Source of the DNA: Prochlorococcus sp. AG-347-J20
GTDB taxonomy: Bacteria > Cyanobacteriota > Cyanobacteriia > PCC-6307 > Cyanobiaceae
Assembly: GCA_003281485.1 (NCBI GenBank)
Contig: QCBW01000005.1
Coordinates: 1 to 64,000, forward strand
Direction: 5' to 3'
Length of the DNA stretch: 64,000 bases
The notes under the pieces were generated by a model. The model did no database searches. It was not told the origin of the DNA and was given only the letters and a program-made list of their open reading frames with translations. Both the position numbers and the translations under genes were made by a program. Positions 50,408 to 60,297 of the stretch are shown here, piece after piece; within the stretch, counting starts at the first letter, position 1, and each line of letters opens with the position of its first letter.

Positions 50408-50694
50408 GAAATCAGTAATCTCAATATATTGACCAGACAATAACGGAAAATTCGTCTATTTGCTACCTTTTTTTCATGTGTAATTTAGAACCGACACATT
50501 TTGTATTTTTTTTTATGTATTGATAAATCTAAATATTCAATATATTTTTGATTAAATTTTATTCATAAATAATTTTCAATAATATCTTGTTCTAACAAAA
50601 ACATTAAAAAATCAGACAAATGGCAAACCTTCAAAAGGTTAAATTTCTAATTTTAATTATCATATCTTCATAAGAAGAATTTTCGAAATTAAAA
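50408..50694. other. 287-nt spacer between the CAAD gene and the ThiF/MoeB-like gene
   Basis: This is a divergent spacer that should hold both promoters. It is very AT-rich with several T runs (T7 near 50468, T8 near 50507). No ORF, tRNA or strong GC hairpin is visible. Confidence 0.45.
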
Positions 50695-51843
50695 ATGACT
50701 TTTTCAAAAGATATCAAATTTAATTTCTTAAGTGCAGATGAACAAGAAAGATACCAAAAGCATTTAATACTCAAAGAAATTGGAAACGAAGGGCAATTAA
50801 AGCTCAAAAACAGCTCAGTCTTATGCATAGGAGCAGGGGGCTTAGGATCTTCAGTATTAATTTATCTAGCGGCGGCAGGGATTGGAAAAATCGGAATAGT
50901 TGATAATGATCATGTAGAAAAGTCTAATCTTCAAAGGCAAATTATTCATGAAACAAATGAAATTGGTAATTTAAAAATTGATTCTGCTAAAAAAAGAATT
51001 AAATGTATCAATCCTAATATTGAAGTATTTACTCTCGATACAAGAATTACTGCAAAGAATGTTCTAGAAATAATTCAAGAATTTGATATTATTTGTGACT
51101 GCTCAGATAACTTTGGAACTAGATATTTGATAAATGATGCTTGTCTAATACTGAACAAACCTCTAGTTTTTGGAAGTGTGCAAGGCTTCGAGGGCCAAGT
51201 GAGTGTTTTTAATTTATATAAAAATAGTCCTAACTTAAGAGACTTACTTCCAGAATCACCAACAAAAAATACTGTCCCAAGTTGTGCAGAAAATGGAGTT
51301 GTGGGAATAACTACAGGTTTAATAGGCATTTTTCAAGTTAATGAGATTATTAAAATTATTTTAAAAAAAGGTGAAACTTTAGATGGGCAAATTCTGGTTT
51401 TTGATCTTTTAAATATGAATATGAAAAAATTATATTTAGAAAGTGAGTCGGCAAATAAACAAATAAAAAATCTTTCTCAGTTTGTAGAATTTTATAGAGA
51501 TGATAATTGTTCTGAGAAAAGTAATGAAATCAACAAAATCAATGCTAATGATTTTAATAGCTTATACAAAGCAAATCCCAACAAAATTCTTTTGATTGAT
51601 GTTAGGGAATATGAAGAATTTTCTACTTCTGCAATAGAGGGCTCTATATCGATCCCATTAAGTCATTTGAACCAAGAGTCTGACCTAGAGTTCATTCTTA
51701 ATGAAAGTTTAAATAAGGAGATTTTTACCATATGTAAATCGGGGAAACGTTCTGAAAAAGCTTCAAAAATCTTATCTAAATTCAAAATTCAATCGAGATC
51801 TATTGATGGTGGCATTGAAAAGGTAAAAAAAAATATTATGTAA
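50695..51843 (+). CDS. moeB: ThiF/MoeB-type E1-like protein with C-terminal rhodanese domain
   Basis: This is a 382-residue adenylating enzyme that should activate the C-terminal glycine of a ubiquitin-like sulfur carrier (ThiS or MoaD). The nucleotide-binding GAGGLGSSV starts at about 46; Asp and Arg of DNDHVEKSNLQRQ follow; PSCAENGV holds Cys197. A rhodanese domain occupies about 285-382, with active-site Cys347 in CKSGKR. The two CXXC pairs that bind zinc in MoeB and ThiF are missing (PNLRD and DDNCSEK stand in their places). It is convergent with the cobO gene. Confidence 0.88.
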   Translation: MTFSKDIKFNFLSADEQERYQKHLILKEIGNEGQLKLKNSSVLCIGAGGLGSSVLIYLAAAGIGKIGIVDNDHVEKSNLQRQIIHETNEIGNLKIDSAKKRIKCINPNIEVFTLDTRITAKNVLEIIQEFDIICDCSDNFGTRYLINDACLILNKPLVFGSVQGFEGQVSVFNLYKNSPNLRDLLPESPTKNTVPSCAENGVVGITTGLIGIFQVNEIIKIILKKGETLDGQILVFDLLNMNMKKLYLESESANKQIKNLSQFVEFYRDDNCSEKSNEINKINANDFNSLYKANPNKILLIDVREYEEFSTSAIEGSISIPLSHLNQESDLEFILNESLNKEIFTICKSGKRSEKASKILSKFKIQSRSIDGGIEKVKKNIM

Positions 51844-51852
51844 TTAATATTT
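51825..51852 (-). terminator. AT-rich terminator for cobO inside the 3' end of the MoeB-like gene
   Basis: The arms AAATATTA (51831-51838) and TAATATTT (51845-51852) enclose a 6-nt loop. On the minus strand they are followed by a run of nine U (A9 at 51825-51833). The hairpin covers the last codons of the opposite gene. The stem is all A-T, so strength is uncertain. Confidence 0.4.
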
Positions 51853-51861
51853 TCAGAAAAT

Positions 51862-53022
51862 TTAGTAATCTACTCCTCTTTTTAAATCAACTCCAACATT
51901 TGCATAATGCTTATGACAGACCATTTCAGAGTAAACATCCGCAAGTTCAAAATATGATGGTTCATTTTTACATCGCCCAGTAATAACAACTTCTGTTTCT
52001 GCTGGTTTTTTTAGGAGCGTTTGATGTATTGATTCAACAGGTAGTAACTCTAAATCAACCGTTGGATTCAATTCATCCAGAATTATTGTTTTGTACAAAC
52101 CACTCAAAATAGCAGCTTTAGCAATTTCCCATGCTCTCTCAGCCTCAACGTAATCAATTGGCTGTTGCTGACCCCTCCAAACTATCGCATCCCTTCCTGA
52201 ACGCAAATGATCTACCAAATGTGGGTAACTTTCTCTCAATGCCTCTATGGCCGCATCTTCGGTGTAACCATTGCCACCTTTTAACCACTGTAATATTAAT
52301 ACTCTATGACTTTTATCTTGAGATATTCCTTTACCAATAGCTTGAAGAGCCTTACCTAATGCACTTGTGGACTTTCCTTTTCCTTCACCTGTATAAATCT
52401 CGATTCCACCATTACATCTTCTTTGTCCTATTGGTTTTGATAAATCTCCTGTTAAACGAGGTCGCATTTCTGAATGAAGTTGAGATATTCTCACTAAAGA
52501 AGATGGGGCTGCCCTTCCGGTAATAATTATTTCTAAACCCTCAGGACGATTTTGTAGAGAATCAACTACTTCTTTGATATCAAGCATGCCTAAGTCAAGA
52601 ACTGGATTCAACTCATCTAGTACAACTACAGAGTAAAGAGAGCTAGCAATTGCTCCCTTAGCAATATTCCAACCTCTCTCAGCCTCACCAATATCAAACT
52701 TTGTCACCTCTTCAGCAGAAAAGAATTCCGACCTTCCTGTCCTTACATGATCGATTAAGTGTGGAAAACCTCTCTGCAAGGCCTCTATAGCCGAATCCTC
52801 ATCATATGACCTTTCAGGTCCTTTTAAAAATCTGAGAAGCAAGACTCTTGATTGTCTTTTTTCGCAGATTCCTAACCCTATTGTTCTGAGGACAACACCT
52901 AAAGCAGCCTGACTTTTACCCTTACCTTCCCCATCATAAATATGTAATTGACCTTTTGATCTCTCTTGACTGTCACTTGCTGTGACTATCCCAATTCCTC
53001 TATTTCTAGCTGTATTAGTCAA
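51862..53022 (-). CDS. cobO: Tandem-domain cob(I)alamin/cobyrinic acid a,c-diamide adenosyltransferase
   Basis: CobO attaches adenosyl to the corrin cobalt in B12 synthesis. At 386 residues this copy is about twice the usual ~190-200. The two halves are homologous. P-loops GEGKGKS lie at 31-37 and 212-218, matching AIEALQRGFPHLIDHVRTGR / AIEALRESYPHLVDHLRSGR segments follow, and LDELNP is at 135-140 and 315-320. Both halves keep the nucleotide-binding motifs, so both may be active. The start TTG at 53022 fits. It is divergent from larE. Confidence 0.9.
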   Translation of the reverse strand: MTNTARNRGIGIVTASDSQERSKGQLHIYDGEGKGKSQAALGVVLRTIGLGICEKRQSRVLLLRFLKGPERSYDEDSAIEALQRGFPHLIDHVRTGRSEFFSAEEVTKFDIGEAERGWNIAKGAIASSLYSVVVLDELNPVLDLGMLDIKEVVDSLQNRPEGLEIIITGRAAPSSLVRISQLHSEMRPRLTGDLSKPIGQRRCNGGIEIYTGEGKGKSTSALGKALQAIGKGISQDKSHRVLILQWLKGGNGYTEDAAIEALRESYPHLVDHLRSGRDAIVWRGQQQPIDYVEAERAWEIAKAAILSGLYKTIILDELNPTVDLELLPVESIHQTLLKKPAETEVVITGRCKNEPSYFELADVYSEMVCHKHYANVGVDLKRGVDY

Positions 53023-53109
53023 TTGAAAAACGTGAATTAATTAAATCTAAGATATAGTTAAGAATATTATTAAAAATTTAATAATAAATTCAACCTGTCT
53101 ATTGGTAAT

Positions 53110-53955
53110 TTGAATTTTAAAGTAATAAGCATGTTCAATCAACTAGAAATTCTCTCTGATGAACAAACTGAAAAGCTTTATACAATAAGAAAATACATAA
53201 AGAATCTAGATAGCGTTTGTATTGCTTATTCTGGAGGCGTTGACAGTACACTAGTAGCATCTTTAGCTTACGAGCAACTAGGCAGCAAAGCTATCGCTGT
53301 TACTGGTATTTCACCTGCATTGGCAAATACACTTAGAGAAGAAGCAAAAAGTCAAGCAAAATGGATTGGTGTAAAGCATTTAGAAATTAAAACATCAGAA
53401 TTAGACCAGTTAAGTTATAGTAAAAATCCTAAAGATAGATGCTTTGCATGCAAAAATGAGCTTCACAAACATACAACCTACTTATCTAAAAAACTTAACT
53501 ATAAAAATGTTTTAGATGGAGTGAATCTCGACGATCTTAAAGATTATAGACCAGGTATAGAAGCCGCAAAAAAGGCAGGAGTAATTTCCCCTTTGGCAAA
53601 ATTTAATTTTTCAAAACAAGATATTAGAGATATATCAAGGGCATTAGGTTTTCCTTGGTGGGATAAACCTGCTCAACCTTGCCTGTCATCGAGATTTCCC
53701 TATGGCCAAGAAATAACTAGTGAGAGGCTAAAAATGGTTGAGAAAGCAGAAGAGTACATTAAGGAAGGTGGTTTATCGGATGTTAGAGTTAGATGCCAAG
53801 GCTCTACTGCAAGAATAGAGATTCCCCAAGATGAATTAAAGAATTTTTTTAATAACTATAATTTTGTCGAACTAGTTCAATATTTTTCTAATTTAGGATT
53901 TAATTGCACAAGCTTAGATCTCGAAGGTTTAATAAGCGGAAAATTAAATAGATAA
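53110..53955 (+). CDS. larE: LarE-type ATP-dependent sacrificial sulfur transferase
   Basis: This is a 281-residue PP-loop protein. SGGVDS at 41-46 is the ATP pyrophosphatase motif. PAQPCLSSRFPYG carries Cys191, the residue that in Lactobacillus LarE donates its sulfur to the nickel-pincer cofactor. Two further cysteines lie in DRCFACK. An alternative ATG at 53131 would remove seven residues. LarB and LarC are not in this window, so the use of the cofactor is unknown. It is divergent from cobO and convergent with speD (10-nt gap). Confidence 0.88.
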   Translation: MNFKVISMFNQLEILSDEQTEKLYTIRKYIKNLDSVCIAYSGGVDSTLVASLAYEQLGSKAIAVTGISPALANTLREEAKSQAKWIGVKHLEIKTSELDQLSYSKNPKDRCFACKNELHKHTTYLSKKLNYKNVLDGVNLDDLKDYRPGIEAAKKAGVISPLAKFNFSKQDIRDISRALGFPWWDKPAQPCLSSRFPYGQEITSERLKMVEKAEEYIKEGGLSDVRVRCQGSTARIEIPQDELKNFFNNYNFVELVQYFSNLGFNCTSLDLEGLISGKLNR

Positions 53956-53965
53956 ATCTTTCAAG

Positions 53966-54400
53966 TTAAACAACAATTCTCTCCTGTCTAAGAACTTCCA
54001 AGGGTGGATTTCGCTTAACAACACGTAAGAAATGTTCTTCGGCACTCAAAGTTTCAATTAAATATTGACTAGCAAGTTCTGGAGACATATTTTGACCGCA
54101 AGTAAAGATGTCCACTGCAGAATAATTTGATTCAGGCCAAGTATGTATTGAAATATGGGATTCAGCCAATAATGCAATAGCTGTTACTCCCTGAGGTTCA
54201 AATTTATTACTAATCAAATTCAGAACTGATGCCTTAGCTAGTTTAGACGCTCTGTTTAATGCACAACGTAAAAAAGATTCATCGTCTAACTTTTCTTTAT
54301 CACATCTATAAAGCTCCAACAAAAAGTGTTTACTTTGATGAATTAATTTCTCATCACTATTCAACGAACTTAAAATTTGATTTTTTTTAGGAACTTCCAT
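53966..54400 (-). CDS. speD: S-adenosylmethionine decarboxylase proenzyme
   Basis: SpeD supplies decarboxylated SAM for spermidine synthesis. It is 144 residues, the small prokaryotic class. LLAESHISIHTWPE contains the self-cleavage site E80-S81, with Ser81 becoming the pyruvoyl group. Cys101 in DIFTCGQ is the usual proton donor. It follows recF on the same strand by a 52-nt gap. Confidence 0.95.
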   Translation of the reverse strand: MEVPKKNQILSSLNSDEKLIHQSKHFLLELYRCDKEKLDDESFLRCALNRASKLAKASVLNLISNKFEPQGVTAIALLAESHISIHTWPESNYSAVDIFTCGQNMSPELASQYLIETLSAEEHFLRVVKRNPPLEVLRQERIVV

Positions 54401-54452
54401 TAATGAAACTTATATAAATACAACATTAGCTAAAAATTGTGATTTTTAAAAA

Positions 54453-55557
54453 TTATAAGTGAATCATTTGAGAAGAGCCTAAAAAAGATTGATTAAATTT
54501 ATCTAGATGTGTAGCACTTATAAAACATTGGCTATCTTTACCAACAGAATTTAGTAACAAATTTTGTCTAGTTATATCTAACTCCGCCAAGACATCATCC
54601 AATATTAATATTGGAGGAACATTTAATGTTTTAGTTAATAAATCAAGTTCAGCCATTTTTAAAGCCAAAATTAAAGTTCTTTGCTGACCTGATGAACCAT
54701 ATTTCCTTACCGAAATATTATTAATTAGAAATTCAATATCATCACGATGAGGTCCAAAACTACATTTACCAGTTAAGGCTTCAATTGATCGCTGATTTAA
54801 TAGTTGTTCTATTATTTTCTTACTAATAACTTCTTCTTCTTCTTCTTCTGGACTTATATTTTGTATCCCAGAAAGATAATTTATATCTATCTGCTCCTTA
54901 GATTTACTTAAGTGATTATGCCAATATTCAACATAAGGTTTAATTTTTAACAAAGCCCTTCTTCTGCGCCTAAAAATTCTTGTACTAATGATTGACATTT
55001 GAATATCAAAGCTTTCAACAATATCTGTTGATTGATTATTTAGAAAGCTTTCTGAACGCCAAAAATGACTTCTTTGTTTTAAAAGCCTATTAAATCTGAC
55101 TAATAATTCAAAATATACTGGCTCAAGCTGAGATACAACTTTATCAATCCATATTCTTCGATAATTAGGTTCACTTCTAACAATATCTATATCATTAGAA
55201 CAAAAACATACGCTGCGAATATAATTCTTTATTTCACTCTGTTTTTTCAAGATTGATTCGTTAACGTAAATTTTTTTGGGGCCTTTTCTAAATAAATTTA
55301 ATTTTAAATCATCTCTAAAATCTATCTGTCCGATTACTACAGCCATATCACTATCATTTTTTATTAAATCTTTATCACTTAATGCTCTATTAGATTTTAA
55401 TTGACTTAAAAATTCTACAGATTCAAGTAAATTTGACTTGCCAATACCATTACATCCAAGAACAATTGCTCTTTGCTCCCTTAAATCAATTTCAAAACTT
55501 TTATGGTTTCGAAAATTTTTAATTTTTAATTTATTTAAAAAAATTTTTTTTATGCAT
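54453..55557 (-). CDS. recF: RecF recombination mediator with an anomalous 5' end
   Basis: RecF is an ABC-type ATPase that helps load RecA at gaps. The frame has NKLKIKNFRNHKSFEI, Walker A LGCNGIGKSN, a GSSGQQRTLILALKMAEL signature and Walker B ILILDDVLAELD. The conserved N-terminus begins near residue I of IKKIFLNKLK, where the codon is ATA (55553-55551). The only in-frame ATG upstream is at 55649, inside a tRNA gene. An ATG at 55557 is one frame off and reaches recF only if the following A8 tract loses one base. The start is therefore unresolved. A TTC6 repeat (54831-54848) encodes six Glu. Confidence 0.85.
54831..54848. repeat. TTC6 trinucleotide repeat inside recF
   Basis: Six exact TTC units on the plus strand encode a six-Glu run in RecF (ISPEEEEEEVISKK) between its helical arms. 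In-frame length change would alter only the number of Glu residues. Confidence 0.9.
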
Positions 55558-55621
55558 TCATTAATTAAATTAGCTAAGTTTAAATTATTTAGATTTTCTT
55601 TAAAGAAATTGAAAACTTCAA

Positions 55622-55695
55622 GGGCATGTAGCTCAGTTGGATAGAGCATCAGATTCCGGTTCTGAGAGTCGGGGGTTCAAATCCCTCCATGCTCG
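55622..55695 (+). tRNA. tRNA-Arg (anticodon CCG)
   Basis: A 74-nt cloverleaf. The acceptor arms are GGGCATG and CATGCTC, the anticodon loop is TTCCGGT (anticodon CCG for CGG), and the T arm is GGGGGTTCAAATCCCTC. The discriminator is G, with no encoded CCA. It is the only plus-strand gene in a minus-strand run and is antisense to the longest possible recF frame. Confidence 0.95.
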
Positions 55696-55705
55696 TAATA
55701 GCATT

Positions 55706-56152
55706 TTAAAGTTTAAATCCCATAACTCTTATTCCATTGGGATCTAATATGAATCCACTCTCTTCTAGACTTTTAAATGAAGAAACTGGAGCCTGTACTG
55801 AAATACTACATCCAGGCATTTCTCTATTAATTTTCTCAAGTGTTACCTGGAGCAATACTGAATAATAAAGTTGCTGGTTATCACCTTGAGCTGCACTTAA
55901 ATTCCATAAATTAGCATTCAATCCCCTGTCAGATGTAACCCTTACAAAGCCAAATAATTTATTTTTTAATTCATTCTGTATGGTGAAAAAGAAATTGCTT
56001 TTTTGAATAGCCTCAGAGAGCGGCTTTATTGGGTATGTCTCACAACCACAATTAGTCAAAAGTTTATTAACTTCTTTAGCTAAAGGGAACTGAGAAGAAT
56101 TAACAAAATAACCTTCAGGAAGGACAAGTTTTTTTTTAGAAAAATATTGCAA
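55706..56152 (-). CDS. GNAT-like acetyltransferase-fold protein
   Basis: This is a 148-residue protein. FGFVRVTSDRGLNANLWNLSA looks like strands 3-4 of the GNAT fold, and ISVQAPVSSFKSLEESGFIL looks like the C-terminal part. The acetyl-CoA pyrophosphate loop (Q/R-x-x-G-x-G/A) expected after strand 4 reads AAQGDNQQLYYS, so cofactor binding is doubtful. The start TTG at 56152 lies 3 nt after ppc, which suggests cotranscription. The function is unknown. Confidence 0.6.
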   Translation of the reverse strand: MQYFSKKKLVLPEGYFVNSSQFPLAKEVNKLLTNCGCETYPIKPLSEAIQKSNFFFTIQNELKNKLFGFVRVTSDRGLNANLWNLSAAQGDNQQLYYSVLLQVTLEKINREMPGCSISVQAPVSSFKSLEESGFILDPNGIRVMGFKL

Positions 56153-56155
56153 TTA

Positions 56156-59125
56156 TCAACCTGTATTTCTCATGCCAGCAGCTATTCCATTAATAGTTAA
56201 TAATGCCCCCCTTAGTAGTTCACTCCTACTGTAAGCTCTTCTAGATTCATCTTTCTCAATAAGAAATTCACTAATTGGGGGTTGTCTAGTCTGGTCTCTA
56301 AGTCTTCTTAAAAGTGAAACCTGCAGAAATCCCAATGGGATAATTGTTTTATTTCTCAAACTTACTGATGATTTTAAGTCTCTATCAGATTCGAGAAGCT
56401 TATTTTTACCAGTAATTTCAAGTATTAAAGATTTTGTAAGATTATATTCTTTAGAAATTACTTCAAAAATAACATCAAAAGAATCTTTATTTTGTTCACT
56501 ACCAAGGGTATCAACATAATATTTGGCAACTTCCAAATCCACTTTGGATAATGTCATTTCTACCTTGGATATGAGCATTCTGAAAAATGGCCATCTTTGG
56601 TGTAAAACTCTTAATAATTCAATTTGTTGTGGGTCTGAATTTAATTCAGATGATAATGCAGTTCCTACTCCAAACCAACTTGGCAAAAGGAATCTACTTT
56701 GCGTCCAACCAAATACCCATGGAATAGCTCTTAAACTTGATAAATCTTTTGCACCTTTTTTTCTTCTAGCAGGTCTACTAGATATCTGAAGTTTACTTAT
56801 TTCTTCTATTGGGGTGACCTCTTGGAAGAAATTTAATAAATCAGGATTCTCATGCACTAATTTTCTGTAATGAGACCTTGATGTCTCTGCCAACCTGGAC
56901 ATTAATTGATTCCATTCAGGAGTAGCATCAAGTCTATTATTTACTAAACTATTTTGAATAACAGCTGTAGTAACAGTTTCTAGATTATATAAAGCTAGTT
57001 CTGGCAGGCTATATTTCGAAGCTAAAACTTCACCTTGCTCGGTAATCTTTATTCGACCTTTTAAAGTACCGCTTGGTTGAGCCAATATTGCTTGATAGGC
57101 TGGACCTCCCCCTCTACCTACAGAACCGCCTCTCCCATGGAAAAGTCTTAAAAGTATATCATTTCTATAAGCAAGATTTTGAAGAGCTATTTGAGCTCTA
57201 TGAATTTCCCAGTTACTAGAAACAAAACCTGAATCTTTATTACTATCAGAATAACCAAGCATTAATTCTTGAAGAGGTTTATAAGATTCACCAACTCTTG
57301 GAAGTAATGACTTATAAAAATCTAATTTAAACAACTTTTCCATTACTTCTGGTGCTCTTTTAAGGTCTTCAACAGTCTCAAAAAGAGGGACAACTAATAA
57401 TTTTGACTTTTGTGAATTTTGATCAAGAAGGCCCATTTCTTTTGCCAGCAAAAGAACTTCAAGCAAATCAGATGCACTATGACTCATTGAAATTACATAG
57501 GAATGACAAATACGACTTCCGAATTCCTGCTGCAGTCTTTTAACCATTTTAAAAACTGAAAAAGTTTCTTCTGTAGTTTTTGTCCAGTTGACATCAGCAG
57601 GAATTAAGGGCCTTTTTGTATTTAATTCATTGATTAGCCATATAATTTTTTCTTCCTCAGACATTTGTTCATATAGCACAGATAAATCAAGATAATTTGT
57701 AAGCTCTTGTATAGCATCACTGTGCCTTGTACTTTCTTGACGAATATCTAAACTAGCTAAAGAAAATCCAAAAATATGAACCTGAGTTAGTAATGTATCA
57801 ACTGCTTCGCAAGTTAAATCTGTACTAATCAAGCTATTTTTTATCAATTCAAGATCATACGTAAATTCATTGACTGATTTGTAATATAAGTTATCAACTT
57901 TTTCAATATTTTTTGTATCAACTTCTCCTTCAATATCAAATTTCCACCCGCTATCAGCTAATAAATTATTCCTCTCTTGCGTTAACCTCAATTTCTCTAA
58001 TATATAGCTTAATTTTAATCTATAAGGTTCTGATCTATATCTTGTTGCCCTAGCCTCATAAATTTCTGGGAACTTAACTCTATCTGTTTCTAATGACTCG
58101 AGTAGAGAGGAACTTACTTGACTCCATTGCATTGAAACACTCAATTGATCCCTAAGATTAGATGTTGCAACAATATATCTCTCCAACATCAACTGTCTCT
58201 GGTAACAAGCAGTTCTCCATGTGATCTCAGGCGTGACGGATGGATTACCATCCCTATCGGAACCAACCCATGAACCGAAGTTACAAAAAGATTCAGAGGG
58301 CATCTGAACATCTGGATAGTTCTCAGTAAGTGCTTCAGCAATTCTGCCTCTCAATTGAGGCATTGCATTAAATAAAACTTGCTGAAAATAATGCAAGGCA
58401 TAATCTACTTCATCTAAAACTGAAGGTTTAAACTGATGCAACTCATCTGTTCTCCACCAAAGTCTTACCTCTTCTTTTAGCTGGGTTTTTAGAGAATTTT
58501 TTTCTTTTATTGTTAAAAATTGCTCAACTTGTATTTTTTTTAACAAATTTGCGACTCTAGTTTGTTTATGCCTAATTGTATGTCTTACAATCTCAGTAGG
58601 ATGAGCTGTAAAAACTAAACGAATATCCATTTCCTGTAATAACGCTTCTAATTTTCCTGGCGGCACATTTAATTTCCTAAGCCTATAAAACAATTCTCTA
58701 AAAGTTACTGGAGCATTTTGCCTAGCCAATGCTGGAGCGAAAGGATCAAGATTATCAGGTGATTTTTGAACATTCTTATTAGTAAAGCTCTGAATATATC
58801 TATCTTCCTCAACTCTTTGTTCCAAAATATTCACTAGTTGAAAATATAGTGAAAAAGCCCTTGCTGCTGCTATGGATTCTGCTAAATCCATTGAATTTAC
58901 TATGTCAACAATTTCATTTTTAAATGTTTTTGAACTATCACTTTCAATTTGTTTTGAATAACTTAATTCTTTAAGCTGTATCAATCTCTCTGCTTGATCT
59001 TCTGGGCATTCTTCTCTTAGAACAGATTCCCATAGATCCTCTATTAAAAGACGATTTTTATCAAGTGGATCATTGTTACTAATCTGATCCACATTATTAT
59101 TCTTAATCTGTTGAAAAGATTCCAT
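56156..59125 (-). CDS. ppc: Phosphoenolpyruvate carboxylase
   Basis: PEPC fixes bicarbonate onto PEP to make oxaloacetate for the incomplete TCA network and amino acids. It has 989 residues, typical cyanobacterial length. The catalytic His175 is in [22 protein letters not shown] and [15 protein letters not shown] follow, and the C-terminus is GMRNTG, the conserved ending. ATG at 59125. It lies 62 nt after gshA. Confidence 0.97.
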   Translation of the reverse strand: MESFQQIKNNNVDQISNNDPLDKNRLLIEDLWESVLREECPEDQAERLIQLKELSYSKQIESDSSKTFKNEIVDIVNSMDLAESIAAARAFSLYFQLVNILEQRVEEDRYIQSFTNKNVQKSPDNLDPFAPALARQNAPVTFRELFYRLRKLNVPPGKLEALLQEMDIRLVFTAHPTEIVRHTIRHKQTRVANLLKKIQVEQFLTIKEKNSLKTQLKEEVRLWWRTDELHQFKPSVLDEVDYALHYFQQVLFNAMPQLRGRIAEALTENYPDVQMPSESFCNFGSWVGSDRDGNPSVTPEITWRTACYQRQLMLERYIVATSNLRDQLSVSMQWSQVSSSLLESLETDRVKFPEIYEARATRYRSEPYRLKLSYILEKLRLTQERNNLLADSGWKFDIEGEVDTKNIEKVDNLYYKSVNEFTYDLELIKNSLISTDLTCEAVDTLLTQVHIFGFSLASLDIRQESTRHSDAIQELTNYLDLSVLYEQMSEEEKIIWLINELNTKRPLIPADVNWTKTTEETFSVFKMVKRLQQEFGSRICHSYVISMSHSASDLLEVLLLAKEMGLLDQNSQKSKLLVVPLFETVEDLKRAPEVMEKLFKLDFYKSLLPRVGESYKPLQELMLGYSDSNKDSGFVSSNWEIHRAQIALQNLAYRNDILLRLFHGRGGSVGRGGGPAYQAILAQPSGTLKGRIKITEQGEVLASKYSLPELALYNLETVTTAVIQNSLVNNRLDATPEWNQLMSRLAETSRSHYRKLVHENPDLLNFFQEVTPIEEISKLQISSRPARRKKGAKDLSSLRAIPWVFGWTQSRFLLPSWFGVGTALSSELNSDPQQIELLRVLHQRWPFFRMLISKVEMTLSKVDLEVAKYYVDTLGSEQNKDSFDVIFEVISKEYNLTKSLILEITGKNKLLESDRDLKSSVSLRNKTIIPLGFLQVSLLRRLRDQTRQPPISEFLIEKDESRRAYSRSELLRGALLTINGIAAGMRNTG

Positions 59126-59187
59126 ATAATTATTATGTCACAATTGAAAATATTAGGATCAAATATTTGTTTAAATAATCAAACTCT

Positions 59188-60297
59188 TTAGTCCTCATTT
59201 TTGATCATATCATCGATAGAAATTTTCATTATTTGCTCAATAGTGAGACCTTTTTCATATTGATTAATCCATTTCATAGATTGATTACCTTCTTCAAGCA
59301 CTTTATATATAGGTTTCAAAAGGTATTTCATATTATATTTTTCGGCGGTTGATGATAAATCTGATAATAAATTTTGAATCCATTCTTTACAAATAACTTT
59401 TTTGCCATCTTGCCAGTGAATTAACTCTGAATTCAGACTATCTTTAGCAGCATTAGTTTCATTTTGATCACATATTGCTGATAATTGATCAATAGAAAAA
59501 ATACTCGCAGCCAAAGGATCTAAAGTGTTTATATTTTCAAAAAGATGTAGAATCCTAAGTTCTAGCATCGCTGTTATCCCTAGTAGTAAATTAACATCAT
59601 GAACAAAGTCACAAATTCTTAATTCTAAACGATCAAGGATTAAAGGCCTTTCAGGACCATTTGGTCGTATTGAAGACCAAAAATGCCTGATATTTTGCAT
59701 ATTTTTATTAGCTATATTTTCCTCTATCCATTCGATATAGGAATTATGATTTACAAAAAAAGGTACTTTCCTTGGTGTTTTTGGGAACTGAATCCATCTC
59801 TGTGAATGATTCTCCGTAATTTTATTATTCAAAAAAGGGGAGCTAGCACTTATGGATAGATACAAAGCAGCTTCAGATCTTATAAGTCTTATAGCAGCAA
59901 ATAGTTTATCTAAATCATCTATTCCTATATTTATGTGTACACTTGAAGTGGCAATTGAAATTCCATAATTATCTTCTATAAATTGATGATAAACATTGTC
60001 AATTTCAGATCGTTGAAATTTAATATTGTGTTTAAAACAAAGTGTTGATGAAGGAATTATTGTTAACCCTATATTATCTAGCCATTTCCTTAACTTTTTT
60101 CTTGGAGTAAGCAATTTTTCGTATAAAAACTCATAGTTTTTTTCAGGTGTTGTAATATACTCAACATTCCTGTTATCTGGCTCTTTAACAAAATTAGAAA
60201 AATTTTTTTCAATATCAGCTGAAACACCAACATGAGAATTTAAAGAACCTGTAAAAAGTTCTACTTCAAAACCTTTATAAAGATTCACTTTACTCAT
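59188..60297 (-). CDS. gshA: Glutamate-cysteine ligase, cyanobacterial type
   Basis: The first enzyme of glutathione synthesis. It has 369 residues and resembles the cyanobacterial GshA group. Features are KGFEVELFTGS at the start, SSVHINIGIDDLDKLFAAIRLIRSEAALYLSISASSPF in the ATP-grasp-like core (quoted in parts: HINIGIDDLD, RLIRSEAAL), and RPNGPERPLILDRLELRICD. Its ATG overlaps the trpE stop by 1 nt (TAATG), so translation is coupled. Confidence 0.93.
   Translation of the reverse strand: MSKVNLYKGFEVELFTGSLNSHVGVSADIEKNFSNFVKEPDNRNVEYITTPEKNYEFLYEKLLTPRKKLRKWLDNIGLTIIPSSTLCFKHNIKFQRSEIDNVYHQFIEDNYGISIATSSVHINIGIDDLDKLFAAIRLIRSEAALYLSISASSPFLNNKITENHSQRWIQFPKTPRKVPFFVNHNSYIEWIEENIANKNMQNIRHFWSSIRPNGPERPLILDRLELRICDFVHDVNLLLGITAMLELRILHLFENINTLDPLAASIFSIDQLSAICDQNETNAAKDSLNSELIHWQDGKKVICKEWIQNLLSDLSSTAEKYNMKYLLKPIYKVLEEGNQSMKWINQYEKGLTIEQIMKISIDDMIKNED

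Noticed and set aside
55551..55649. Calling recF a pseudogene
   Set aside because: The rest of the frame is intact with all ATPase motifs, so only the start is in doubt.
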